The notes under the pieces were generated by a model. It was not told the origin of the DNA and did not search any database. It was given only the letters and a program-made list of their open reading frames with translations. Below, one piece after another: positions 11,801 to 21,537 of a DNA stretch of 64,000 bases (within the stretch, counting starts at the first letter, position 1; the number at the start of each line of letters is the position of its first letter). A program made the translations under genes and the position numbers. The stretch is from Hypomyces perniciosus (taxonomy: Eukaryota; Ascomycota; Sordariomycetes; Hypocreales; Hypocreaceae), in assembly GCA_008477525.1 (NCBI GenBank), contig SPDT01000001.1:2170001-2234000 (forward strand), read 5' to 3'.

Positions 11801-12409
11801 CCTGGAATGGGGAACTGATGCAGATAGACCGGTTGAGACGACATTTTCAGCCACTTCTTGCAACTTCCGGGCCTCGATCTCCTTCTCCAAAGCGGCATCG
11901 ATATGCGCAAGAACCGCCGCTTCCTCGGGCGACATCACACGGTGATCATCCTCAGCCTCGCCGGCGGCCTCGACCGCGACAGCATCCTCAGCAGCAGATG
12001 CCTCAACATTCTCGGCAGTGAGAACTGATGATGCATTGGGCTTCCACTCAATGCGCTTCGGAAATTCGAACTGCGTCCACTCGTTGTCAACCTCCTCCTC
12101 CTCGGCCGCCTGCTTCTTCTGCAGGGCCTCGAAATAAGCGTCTAGACCTCCATGGTTCGTGACATGGCGATGATCAGAAAGTCCAAGAGCAAGTCTCTCG
12201 CTGTGGAAAGCGGAGTTGAGCTGGAGAGTCGAGAGACGATTTAAACGGTTGGAATGGCGTCGATTGAATACAGGACGGTTCTGTGGGTTAAGGACGTTGT
12301 GGTGAGTGGCAGCTACGACAGATTGCGCGTAGCCGTGAGTTGTGATGGATTTGGCGAAAGTTGATCCTTGACGGATAAAATTCGAGTACAGCGATGAGTA
12401 GATGGGCAT
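8888..12409 (-). CDS. Large mitochondrial pentatricopeptide-repeat (PPR) protein, 1173 aa
   Basis: One uninterrupted frame. The N-terminus is basic, Ser/Thr/Arg-rich and poor in acidic residues, as in a mitochondrial targeting sequence, followed by a Glu/Ala-rich linker (~100-190). From about residue 225 onward, helical PPR units recur. Examples are IASAYNALLMAAIH, PDGETFNILVSLLA, SAETYQQLISACAQAGR, PSSFLYNALIGKLGKAR, PTSVTYGTIVNALCR and PTSHTYKLLIDTHA. PPR proteins bind organellar RNA and promote processing, stability or translation. Size and layout resemble the fungal cya-5/PET309 group, which is required for COX1 mRNA translation. That assignment is an inference from memory of the family, so no symbol is given. 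Confidence 0.88.
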   Translation of the reverse strand: MPIYSSLYSNFIRQGSTFAKSITTHGYAQSVVAATHHNVLNPQNRPVFNRRHSNRLNRLSTLQLNSAFHSERLALGLSDHRHVTNHGGLDAYFEALQKKQAAEEEEVDNEWTQFEFPKRIEWKPNASSVLTAENVEASAAEDAVAVEAAGEAEDDHRVMSPEEAAVLAHIDAALEKEIEARKLQEVAENVVSTGLSASVPHSRSRTPAIERSQTPASIARTATPPVGSQSQSYADHLRKLSTASRYAEIPAVFEAMLATGVRPIASAYNALLMAAIHIPSQRIEVVSKALDVYADMMRRRVSPDGETFNILVSLLASRSLEVSEIKSSLEDKRMRFGGMDEPGRFMLASHELEHAILCEDDRLDLAIKLFEISNDADKASYSAETYQQLISACAQAGRVSDMLRLYEHMELHETVPFATIFPTMITAYAKSGDLISAVECYNEYRNLAVAHDAGSGTLHDRLDAQVYAAVINAYVLSDKIEGAMKFFQRIVDEYGASVNEIKDALVTSGFIKGFISRGVLPEAFHWAQSINSESRAQAMSEIATVAADINDTATALEAYANIHTDLQSLAAPSIALLAMSVRQGDVASASKYWHVLSNPDMHVTSSFIEPVAMYAVALIGSGQVAEGLAQSEMMFQRIRASESEARPQLSEEIDEGLDFISRYMESRGIVDPREMASQVSTLPSQNQSISPYLSTPTVSSFEDNFDPYAHNTDFKGSSLIADDLEGNHGRKGPRLTEALNRFRNMRRTGRHPRYITYAKLISAAARESKMDLCQDILAMARTDVPMVPQYAIVRYGWSSILDAMVGACLTMGNRGRAEQYHQELLEIGATPSANTFGLYITTLKDSTKTFDEASEAVRIFHRAKTEGVEPSSFLYNALIGKLGKARRIDDCLFYFAEMRALGIKPTSVTYGTIVNALCRVSDEKFAEELFDEMEAMPNYKARPAPYNSMMQFFLTTKRDKSKVLAYYDRMMAKGIAPTSHTYKLLIDTHATLETVDMAAAEQVLEMIRAAGQQPESVHYASLIHARGCVLHDMEGASKIFDSVVRESLVPINASIYQALFEAMVANHRVVETEPILEKMRGRGVELTPYIANTLIHGWAAEKNIDKAQAIYDVVVREKREPSTYEAMTRAFLAVEQREQAKAVVGEMLTRGYPSAVVNKVLELLGGGQEAPLE

Positions 12410-14980
12410 TTAGATGGCGGGAAGGGGAGGCTATTTAGAGCATGTTAGCCACCAAGAAAGAAAAGAATCAAAGTGGTGGTGTATTTTATTTCCTGCCTCA
12501 GGGCTCGCGATGTCGAGCGCGAGGCATGGAAAAAAAGAATCCAGCCAACAGATGATAGGCTTCAAAGATACGTACAGGGAAGGATATGGTGAAGGGCGAT
12601 TGCAGGTTCATTTGACAGCCCTGGAAGCCGTCAAACAAACGCGCTGTCTGAATTATGGGGTAAAATGGTGATGGGATAATGAAGGAAGGAAGAAAAGGAA
12701 TCGAACGCCGGAATGAATGAACAAGAACCGGCCTCGATTATTCTTCTATCGTGTGTGGTTTGAAATAATGGGTTTGGATGTGGGAGATGGAAGGGAACGA
12801 AGTCGCACAGGCGGGGGCCGTGGCGGCCTTATTCTTTGCAGCCGTGGCTGGTCTGGTGGATGGATCAATGCAATGGATCAATATCAATGGATGCTTCCAG
12901 GGCTGTGAACGCTGAAGGTTGGAGGGCTCCAGCTGCTAAGACCGTTCGGTCCATGACGGTGCTGGGCGGAGTTAGAAGGCCTCCATCGCTTAATTTGCGT
13001 GGAGCATCTCGGAATGACTCAGGCCCAAACAGACCAAAAAAAATTATGTCCCGTTTTTTCTTTTCCTCGATACACAACTGCACCCTAATTTGATAGTAAT
13101 ACCGATAAAAGACGTGATTTGGTCCCTTTCACAGTCATGGCAATATCGAGTGGTTATAGGACTTATTCAAATTTGGCCAGAATAAACATGCGTTGCTATA
13201 ATGATATCCATTCCATTGGTTGTAGATCATCATGGCTTCTAACCAAAGCGCACACGACTTTTTTTTTTTCCACCATGGTATAAACTCCCGCTGCGGAGTA
13301 GAACGAAAAACGGTCCAGGCACACAGGCAACGTACTGACATGCGCGTTCCACTGCACAGAGATGACGACAGGCTCTGTTCGTGCATGTCAGCGCAGGGAT
13401 GTCAAGGTTTCGTGCCTTTACATATTAGCTGGCCTCAGCGAAACAAACCGGTCGCTATTCGCTGCGATCCCCTGCCTGAGTGTGGAGTCAAGGGAAAAGC
13501 CGGAAACCACACCACGCGCCGGCAGCCTGTCGGGACGCTCCCTGTGGCTCATCCTTCCGGCACCGCCCTCTTTTTTTTTTTTTTTTTTTATCAGCGCAGC
13601 ACAAGTGTAGACGATCGTAGATGTCATGTTTTAAACTGTATTTGGTGAGAAGTTATCTAGGTTGTTGTTAGTATTCTCGGGGGAACTGATCGTAGAGCGT
13701 AATCAGTCTATAATCGCTTCTTATATCATGATATGACTGTCAACTAATACGGAGACTGATGATAATTGCTGATGAGCAGCACATCTTGATGAAGAAGTGC
13801 ACTACTACCAGTTTGATAGTTCAGACTACGAAGCACTAATACGCCTTATCGGTGGTTCCTGGAGACCGAGGCCTACAATGGCACTAAGTTTACTCCGTAC
13901 AGGTCATCGATTTTCACTGTTTTATGTGCTTGTAAGCCCGATCACCAACACCGCAATAACCAATGCTACTAATAAACCATTGACGGAGTGCGCTCAAATG
14001 TCATAGATAAAGACCACATAATCCAATTGTACCTACCTAGGTAGGTACTATCTTGACATAATATCTAACCGTAAAATCTGGAGAGATATTCACTCGCTTC
14101 GTACTATTCATAAGATTCTTCTAGAAGCACAAGCCTTTCATTTCAGAGATTATTGAGCGGCATGTTGGCGACACAAAACCCTAACATGGGTACGGAGTGC
14201 CAACTCCGCAGAATTGCGCCCCGCGATCCTTTTGTCGAGCCGCAAATTTAGTCGTCACATGGGTGCCATCCACGAAAATGTTCCGTCTCGTGTCTCGGTC
14301 TCGGATGCAACGGACACCTTCAGGTCCGCCTCTTACTAGTATTGCCAGTCACATACGGAGTACTCCGATCAACGTCGGCATATTCTACATCCCGGCCCCG
14401 GCTCCGCGTTTGCTGTGCTTGAATTCCGAGTTACGCGGTCTGCTGAACTCTCAGCTGTGACTTATCATTTCGTTTGTTTGCTTGTTGGAAAATGCTACCA
14501 TCTTGTCATACAAAGTACATACATATTCATCAACGTCAACAGCTGGCTCTGCTTTCAAATCATGCAGGAATGCAGCTGAGGCAAATTGTGACTATACACC
14601 AAGGGGGATGTTTGCCCTTTTTAGGTAGGCATGCGGGGGATCGATGTTCCTTATCACACACCAAAATTTACACAAAGCAGCGGTGATGGTCTGTCAAGTC
14701 TGTCTTCCAAACGTTGCATCAATTCTGCAAGTGGGCATGTTCAAGTTCTTTGCCTTGCATTGTCTCCATATCAACTTTGAACGGGTGGTGTACTGGAATA
14801 ATGGATTGTCACACAGACCCGTGGTCGTGGAAAAACGGTTAGACTTAGAATGGATTTATCTGTTATCTCTTATCGATAAAGTTTTTTTGAGAGTAGGAAA
14901 AAATACTGCCAGCCTCTTGATGGACAACATCCAAAGTCTAAGCCCATCTTACTCTGCCAGTGTGAGAAACATCCCCCATC
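12410..14980. other. 2.6-kb intergenic region, no gene seen
   Basis: Divergent space between the PPR gene (-) and DBP7 (+). Only short, unconvincing frames occur. It includes a 19-bp poly-T run (13571-13589), a perfect 20-bp palindrome (14029-14048) and several TACGGAGTA/TACTCCGTA words (13747, 13891, 14191, 14354-14368). A ncRNA cannot be excluded, but I see no tRNA or other structured RNA signature. Confidence 0.6.
14029..14048. repeat. Perfect 20-bp palindrome
   Basis: The sequence gtacctacctaggtaggtac is its own reverse complement. It lies in the DBP7 upstream space about 930 bp before the start codon. Whether it is a protein-binding site or chance is unknown. Confidence 0.7.
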
Positions 14981-17242
14981 ATGGCTGACGATGGAATGCT
15001 CTTGAATTTTGACCTGGGCAGTGGGCCGGTCAAGTCCCAGGTTAAATTCACAGGCGGCAAGTGGAGAGACAGGAAACGCGCTGAGAAGAGCGCAAGGCTT
15101 GCATCATCGGGAGGCCCACGACCAGGGGCTGAAGGAGAAGCTTCTAATGATCAAAGGTCTGCAAAACGTCAAAAAGTTACTGGCTATGGACCAGGAAGGC
15201 ATACAGACCACACTTCAGAGTCCTGGGCCGATATCCCACGGAAAAAGACCGCCCCCGAGGATGGACCCTCATCTTCATCAACTCAGAAGAGGAATCACCC
15301 GTCAGGCTCATCTCGTCAAGTCGTCTCCCGTTTGTTCTCTTTCAACCCGGAGCAGAAAACAGTTTTCGAGGAGGAGGCCGAATGGAAGGCTCCCGAACCA
15401 ACCAATGCGCCGCTCCAAGACGTCGCCAACTTTGGCTCACTAACCATATCCGCACGACTTGTGGATGTGCTTGCCAAGATGAACCTAGAACGCCCAACGG
15501 CAATCCAGCAAAAGGTAATACCGCATCTGCTGTCAAGTAGCTCAGATGCGTTTGTCCAGGCTGAGACGGGCTCCGGCAAGACGTTCTCCTACCTTCTCCC
15601 CATCCTGCATCGTGTGCTTCTCCTCAGTGGACGGGGGGATGGCAAGCAGGTCCACCGAGACTCAGGAATATTTGCTATTGTTGTTGCGCCCACTCGTGAA
15701 CTTGCAAAACAAACACACACCGTACTTGAGCAACTTCTTCGACCATTCCCCTGGCTCGTTTCTACAGCAATCACGGGAGGAGAATCCAAGAAGGCAGAAA
15801 AGGCTCGAGTTCGAAAAGGAGTCAACTTTTTGGTCGCAACACCTGGAAGACTCGCTGATCATATCGATAATACCAAAGCCCTCGACCTGGGTACAGTTCG
15901 ATGGCTGATTTTGGACGAGGGAGATCGATTGATGGATCTAGGTTTCGAGGAGGACCTCAAGAAGGCCATTTCTGCGATCCGCAGGGTGGAAATATCGAAA
16001 TCAACTCCTTCCGGTGTATCCCTCGAGCCACTTCCAGAGCGGAGAGTGACCGTGCTTTGTTCTGCGACCATGAAGATGAATGTGCAGAAACTGGGAGAAA
16101 TGAGTCTTGCTGATGCCACATTTCTCGCTGCAGAGAAGAGTGATGAGGATGCCATTGAGAAAAAGGATGATGTTCACAAGGCACCGGCGCAGTTGCATCA
16201 GTCACATATTATTGTCCCGGCAAAGTTGCGACTTGTGACTCTGATATCCTATCTGAAATCTGTTTTCTCACGCCGAGGCCACACCATGAAAGCCATCATC
16301 TTCATGTCTTGCGCTGACACGGTCGACTTCCATTATGAACTTCTCAGGCAGCCAGGAGACCCGGAAGTCCCTGAGTCCGCATCAAAAGATGCAGAAAATA
16401 CCTCCAAAACGGTTGCGAAATCAGCGTACATCACATCCCTAGCAAGCCCTGAGGTTGTCCTGCACCGAATGCATGGGTCTCTCTCCCAGCCGGTCCGCAC
16501 AGCAACGTTACGGTCATTTTCAGCATGCAAATCACCGTCTCTTCTTATTACTACTGATGTTTCATCACGAGGACTGGACATTCCATCCGTTGACCTGGTC
16601 ATTGAGTATGACCCGGCCTTCAGTTTTTCAGACCATATTCATCGAATCGGACGAACTGCTCGAGCGGGACGGGCGGGAGATGCTGCGATTTTCCTTCTTC
16701 CTGGCACCGAGGAAGGCTATATTGAACTTCTCAAGGCATCAGGCTCTCCTTCGGCAGTGTCTTATGACTCGGTGCTTAAGAAGGGACTGATGGCAAAGCT
16801 AGAGTTTCCCGTGGAAACGACAGCTGTTCCTACGGATGGTCAATCCTATCTTGATAAGGCTGAGACTGTGCAACTTCATATTGAGCAGCGACTTCTTATC
16901 GACCCCAAACGGCTTGAACTTGCACGGAACGGTTTCAAGTCTCATATCAGAGCATACGCGACACATATTCGAGAAGAACGAGTTCATTTCGATATTACTG
17001 AGCTGCATTTGGGTCACGTAGCGAAGAGTTTCGGGTTGCGAGATCCTCCAGGCGGCATTGGCGCTGGCATAGAGAGGAAGGCGAAGAAGGGATCAAGGGA
17101 GGGAGGCAAGGGTGCAGGCAAAAACAAGAGCAAGGACGATGATAGTGGAACCCCTCAGGATCAGTCGAGGCCGTCGAGAGATGTCCTCAGGGAGAAGAGC
17201 AAGATGTTGATGCATGGCGCGAGCGAGTTTAATATTGGATAG
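14981..17242 (+). CDS. DBP7: ATP-dependent RNA helicase DBP7
   Basis: A 753-aa, single-exon DEAD-box helicase acting in the nucleolus in 60S (27S pre-rRNA) assembly. A charged N-terminal extension starts with MADDGMLLNF and contains a lysine/arginine-rich segment typical of Dbp7. The helicase motifs occur in order: Q motif with RPTAIQQKVIPHL (~170), motif I AETGSGKT (~193), PTRELAKQ (~236), TPGRL (~288), motif II DEGD (~312), motif III SAT (~361), and in the second RecA domain TTDVSSRGLD and HRIGRTARAGRAG (~525-560). DEGD in place of DEAD is the norm for this subfamily, not a lesion. The tail after ~690 is basic. No intron is needed. Confidence 0.93.
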   Translation: MADDGMLLNFDLGSGPVKSQVKFTGGKWRDRKRAEKSARLASSGGPRPGAEGEASNDQRSAKRQKVTGYGPGRHTDHTSESWADIPRKKTAPEDGPSSSSTQKRNHPSGSSRQVVSRLFSFNPEQKTVFEEEAEWKAPEPTNAPLQDVANFGSLTISARLVDVLAKMNLERPTAIQQKVIPHLLSSSSDAFVQAETGSGKTFSYLLPILHRVLLLSGRGDGKQVHRDSGIFAIVVAPTRELAKQTHTVLEQLLRPFPWLVSTAITGGESKKAEKARVRKGVNFLVATPGRLADHIDNTKALDLGTVRWLILDEGDRLMDLGFEEDLKKAISAIRRVEISKSTPSGVSLEPLPERRVTVLCSATMKMNVQKLGEMSLADATFLAAEKSDEDAIEKKDDVHKAPAQLHQSHIIVPAKLRLVTLISYLKSVFSRRGHTMKAIIFMSCADTVDFHYELLRQPGDPEVPESASKDAENTSKTVAKSAYITSLASPEVVLHRMHGSLSQPVRTATLRSFSACKSPSLLITTDVSSRGLDIPSVDLVIEYDPAFSFSDHIHRIGRTARAGRAGDAAIFLLPGTEEGYIELLKASGSPSAVSYDSVLKKGLMAKLEFPVETTAVPTDGQSYLDKAETVQLHIEQRLLIDPKRLELARNGFKSHIRAYATHIREERVHFDITELHLGHVAKSFGLRDPPGGIGAGIERKAKKGSREGGKGAGKNKSKDDDSGTPQDQSRPSRDVLREKSKMLMHGASEFNIG

Positions 17243-17578
17243 TGACAGAAGTTCAATACACAGGCTTCGAGATTGGGATTTGAAGAGTTTACTTTTCAGT
17301 CCAAACCTTGAGGCAAATGCTATGTTGTTGGATTATACCCTAATATCATACGCAAGGTAAGGTAGAAGCAGTATACGGAGTACAGCGCTCTTAATTCAAT
17401 AGTGTCTCAAGAAACAGATAAATTACTGGACCGGTTATTCGCCATGGCAACGCACATAAGCAAACGCAGTAGCCTGTTTCATTTTAGTGTACACATGAAG
17501 CCACGCTACACACAACCTCAGACCTCCAACTCAGACAACCAAAACACGCCTTTTCACGCATCAGTCTTTCACACGAAA
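17243..17578. other. Short intergenic region
   Basis: Holds the 3' end of DBP7 and the promoter of the SET-domain gene. A TACGGAGTAC word is at 17374-17383. Nothing coding is supported, although the frame upstream of 17579 stays open for about 59 codons. Confidence 0.5.
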
Positions 17579-18794
17579 ATGGAGGCAGAGGAGGATCTTC
17601 TACAATGGGCCAAGGATAGAGGCATAGTCGCAGATGGAATTGAGCTCGTCAAAATCCCCGGACGAGGCATTGGAGTAGTTGCACAGCGCCAGCTGAAGGT
17701 ATGGCGTCTATGTCTCTCGTAATCATCGCCAGATCTGACTGAGATGGCAGAGAGGAGAAACCATTCTCACTATTCCTATGGAGGTTATTCGCAGTCTACA
17801 CACTGTTCCCAAAGAAATTTCTCAGAAGCTTCCCCGTGATATCTCAATCCATTGCCTCCTGGCCACTGAGTTGGTGCTAGACGAATCGGCCGAGCCATCA
17901 CCATGGCAAGCCGCACTGCCCACGCTGGCCGACTTTGAAGTCGGTACGCCGTTTATGTGGCCCCCAGAGCTCCAGAAACTTCTGCCCAAGCCGGCCAAGG
18001 ATCTTCTCAAGAAACAGCAGGCTAGGTTCCACAAGGAGTGGAATTTAGTCTCACAGGCATTCCCTAGCATCTCCCAAGAAGAGTACTTGCATGCGTGGTT
18101 CCTCATCAACACGAGAACGTTTTATTTTGAGACTCCAGAGATGGAAGAGTATCCTCCAGATGACAGACTGGCGCTGTTACCAGTGGCAGACCTTTTCAAC
18201 CATGCAGATACTGGATGCAAGGTATCATTCTCACCAGAGGTTTACACCATCGATGCGGACCGCGTATACAACGCTGGCCAAGAGGTCTACATCTCCTATG
18301 GGCCGCACTCGAATGACTTCCTCTTGGCTGAATATGGATTCATGCTGTCGGAGAATCAGTGGGATAAGATTTCTCTTGACGATGTGATCTTGCCAATTCT
18401 GAACACGGCGCAAAAGAAGCAGTTGGAAGAAAGAGGTGTATTGGGCCCTTTTCTGTTGGACGCCGACAATTCGGTGTGCTCCAACGCACAGATGGCACTG
18501 TCACTACTGTGTTGCGCGCAACAAGAGGCCCAATGGTGGAAGTTCTTGGATGCTGAGAATGATGACTGGCCGGATCGTCAGAAGAAAGCTGATGCCTTGC
18601 TAATCCAGCTGCTTGGTGACTTTTTGGGCACAGCGAAGGAAACACTAGAAGACATTCGAAAGTTGCGGATTGGCCAAGAGGTCCAATGGGAAGTTCTCAG
18701 GCAAAGATGGGAGAAGATACAAACGACGGTTGCGCAGACGATTGAACGCCTCGAGACTCGAACATATGACAGAGCTCCATTGGAAACAGCGTAA
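17579..18794 (+). CDS. SET-domain protein lysine methyltransferase (Rubisco-LSMT/RKM type)
   Basis: Exons 17579-17698 and 17751-18794 (52-bp intron, GTATGG..GGCAG) give 387 aa. SET enzymes of this class methylate lysines of ribosomal or other cytosolic proteins. The N-terminal strand has GRGIGVVAQRQLKRGETILTIP, which is restored by the splice. The SET core includes LLPVADLFNHADTG (SAM-binding NH) and the C-terminal tyrosine motif EVYISYGPHSNDFLLAEYGF. A helical C-terminal substrate-binding domain follows (~230-380). The upstream in-frame ATG at 17453 would add a Ser/His-rich leader that does not look like this family, so the ATG at 17579 is preferred. Substrate is not predictable. Confidence 0.85.
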
Positions 18795-18983
18795 TGATAA
18801 CTTGTCTTATTAAAGTATGGAGCAACTGTCTATGTTCCTGATTCTAAATTACCTTCACATTTCCTTTGTTTCCTGTGATCCGTGACTTCTTCATCCATTA
18901 TGAGTGTTTCTGCATACAAATGTGGCAGAATCTCCAGCCCTTGAGTAGAGACAATTGCAAACTGTTGTTCAGTTTTCGTATGG

Positions 18984-20195
18984 TCAAGTCCCAGAAATGC
19001 CTGCAACCTCCTTCCAACAGGCGAGCTGGTGCCTGTCGAATTCAGGATTCCAACTATCTTGGCTCGCATAACTATATTGCTGCCACATCAGCATTGGACG
19101 TGTCAGCGGCCAGACAATATGCGAAAAATCTACGAGAACTCCCTTCCCCCGCCAGTTTGTTGGATTGAATGATACATTATAGAATCCCGCCACATGGAAA
19201 AAGCCAAGCTGTGATAGAATTGTGTCGGCATCTGGCTCTCCTGCGGGAACGAAATCGTAAATGATGCAGAAGTATGTCTGGTCGCGATGTATGTCCTGGA
19301 GCTGCCCGAAATGCGTTAGGATTGGGATAATGGCACTTCCCTTCAGCGATGTCCAACCCAGACAGCCGTTTATTTCTATATCTGAACTGAAAGGTTTGAA
19401 TTGCTCTGGCGGAGGGTTTTGCCCATTTCTGCTGCCTTCGTCGGAGAAAGCCTTGAGGTTTCTAATCGCCTCTTTCTTTGTTTTTGGGCTTGGGACCAAA
19501 TAAACAGGCTGGCCCGTGGCAGTAGCAAGTCGGAGACGAGCCTGGATTTTCTCTAGCAGTGCACAGTTGGTGCACTCTCTCTCGAATGCCCAATAGCCAT
19601 AGTTGGGTCCCGGATGTTTATTATGATGAAACTGAGCGCCTCGCAATTTAGCCGGACTGAAACAAGCAAACCAAGGGCATCGACATACAATCTTGAGAGC
19701 AATCGGCCGTGCATCATTGAGGTAAGCTTTAAAAACGAACCCATCTTCTCCTCCGCCAAGATACTTCTTAACCCGGAAGTTATCTGGACCTGGAAATCGG
19801 CGAAGTTTGGGGTGCTTAAAATCTTCTCACTTGAGTGACGGATCACCCTCTTTCGCTTCTTCTGATGTGAAATCCATAGTTGCAGATGACATATCACTCT
19901 CACAACAACAAGGATAGGGAAGCATTACAAACTGTTTGTATAGTACTGAAGGAGCCCGGTAATACGAGGGTGGATGGACATTGCCGCCGAAGAGCTGGCC
20001 TTGACCTTCGACATCGACGTCGATATCACTGTCTCCGCCATTGAAGCATAGGTGCTCAACGTCCGTTGCCTCTGTTTCCGGGCCCGAGATGCTAGCCTGG
20101 CTCTGGCTGAAGACGTCGTCATCGTCTTCCTCTTCAGGAAAATATGATGCATCTGAATCGTACGTGTTGTCGAAACGGCGCTTTCGGTGCGCCAT
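18984..20195 (-). CDS. Kinase-like hypothetical protein (FTA2-like?), possible pseudogene
   Basis: Reading from the ATG at 20193-20195, one frame runs to the stop at 18984 and is broken once by TGA at 19827-19829. A 114-bp intron (19790-19903, GTGAGA..CCAG), an exact multiple of three, would remove the stop and give 365 aa. The N-terminus is acidic and disordered. After the splice come PDNFRVKKYLGGGEDGFVFKAYL and ARPIALKI, resembling a kinase glycine-rich loop and the strand with the ATP-binding lysine. Later there is GFYNVSFNPTNWRGKG followed by VLVDFSHIVWP. A canonical HRD catalytic loop is absent, so it is probably a degenerate kinase fold. It resembles the fungal Fta2/kinase-like families, which I hold with low confidence. 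It sits directly beside the AT-rich island. Confidence 0.55.
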
Positions 20196-20600
20196 GGTTG
20201 AAGTCTTCTGGTGCTTGTGGAAGAGGATGGTGCACTCTGTAGGTGGGCATGGCAGTGGGAGAAAACACGAATTGGAACAGAAGGATGAACAAGCTCGAGG
20301 CGGAGCGAGCGACCCTTAAGTACAACCTACGCGATGCCGCCATTTCTGGTGGTTTGTGGCCCCTCGTCGCTGGGGGTAGCGAAAAGAGGTTTCCAGATGC
20401 GCGCACATTTGAGCTCTATCCTCGTGTTGGCCAAGGTAGTGGGGTGTGAATGTGGTACCTGTTGGGTACAAGGCGGCACAGGAGGGGTTGACTGGGCCGA
20501 CAGGACTGATTGCTGGCCTTAAAGCAGCGCTGGATTCCTGGCAAAACGACCACTACCTTGGACGGCAGAAACCACCAAAATAGGCAGTAAAGTCGCCGTC
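20196..20600. other. Upstream region of the kinase-like gene, up to the edge of the AT-rich island
   Basis: Normal GC content and no supported gene. The base composition changes sharply near 20605, immediately after GTCTCATTGTTTAAGG. Confidence 0.5.
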
Positions 20601-20982
20601 TCATTGTTTAAGGTAGTAATTTATTAATTTAAAAAGTTCTCTTTTATAGCTATAATATAATTTAAAATTTATAATATTAAAAATATTATAGATTTCAATA
20701 CAAAATAAAAGATAAAGTTAATATATTAATCTATTTATTTTTATTTAATATTTAATTTAGTAAAGATTAATATACTTTTTAGTAAGCTTTTTACTAAATT
20801 ACTAAAGTTTTATGTATTTGATAAATAATAATATTTAATTACCTATAGTAAATTCTCTTTTAAGTTAATAAATATTATACTACTTTTTATATTCTTTTTA
20901 GCTTTATTATAACGTTTATTTAACTATTTTATAGGTAAGTTAAAGCTTTTTTACCTTTATAATAGTATTAATATTATTAAAA

Positions 20983-21537
20983 TAACAAGGTTATACTAAA
21001 CCTTATTCATATATAGCTTGTAGGAAGCTGCATACAATATGGTAATAAAGAAACAACTAAAAGTTTACTAGGTAAACAATAAACTAAATAATTACATTAT
21101 AATTAATCTAATAGCTAAAAAGCTATAGGATATCTAGTAATATATAGCTGTATTGTAAAAGTAATTATAAAATAATACTTTATCTTTTATAATAGTCCTT
21201 TAATTTAATAATATATATGCAGTAATAGAATTAGGTTTATAGCTGTATTGCTATTTTCCGCAAAGTTTATTTATATATAAAATCGCTTAAATTAACTTAC
21301 AGTTATATAAACAGGAAACTATTTTAATTAGATTTCTTATAATGCCTATTATAAGTATTATATTAAGTTTAGTGTAAGCGGGGTAGCTAGTCTTAGCTTA
21401 ATTATTATTATTAAGGATAAAAGAGAATTCCTGACTTATATTAAAGTTCCTAGTGTTAGGCCTATTTCTAGGTCTAGCCATATTAGGAAAGTTATCCAAT
21501 TACACTAAAATCCTTACTTTTTAGTCCTCCTTTTTAA
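20983..21537 (+). repeat. Left arm of inverted repeat
   Basis: Pairs with 23322-23895. Landmarks shared by both arms are GCAGCTTCCTA (reverse strand), TTTGCGGAAAATAG (reverse strand), AAGCGGGGTAGCTAGTC and GTCTAGCCA. Compared with the right arm it lacks about 15 bp near 21455. Confidence 0.85.

Noticed and set aside
12410..14980. Hidden gene in the desert upstream of DBP7
   Set aside because: All frames are short, with no consistent splice chain or recognisable domain on either strand.
15910..15921. DEGD in place of DEAD in the helicase motif II
   Set aside because: As a lesion: this variant is the normal form in the Dbp7 subfamily.
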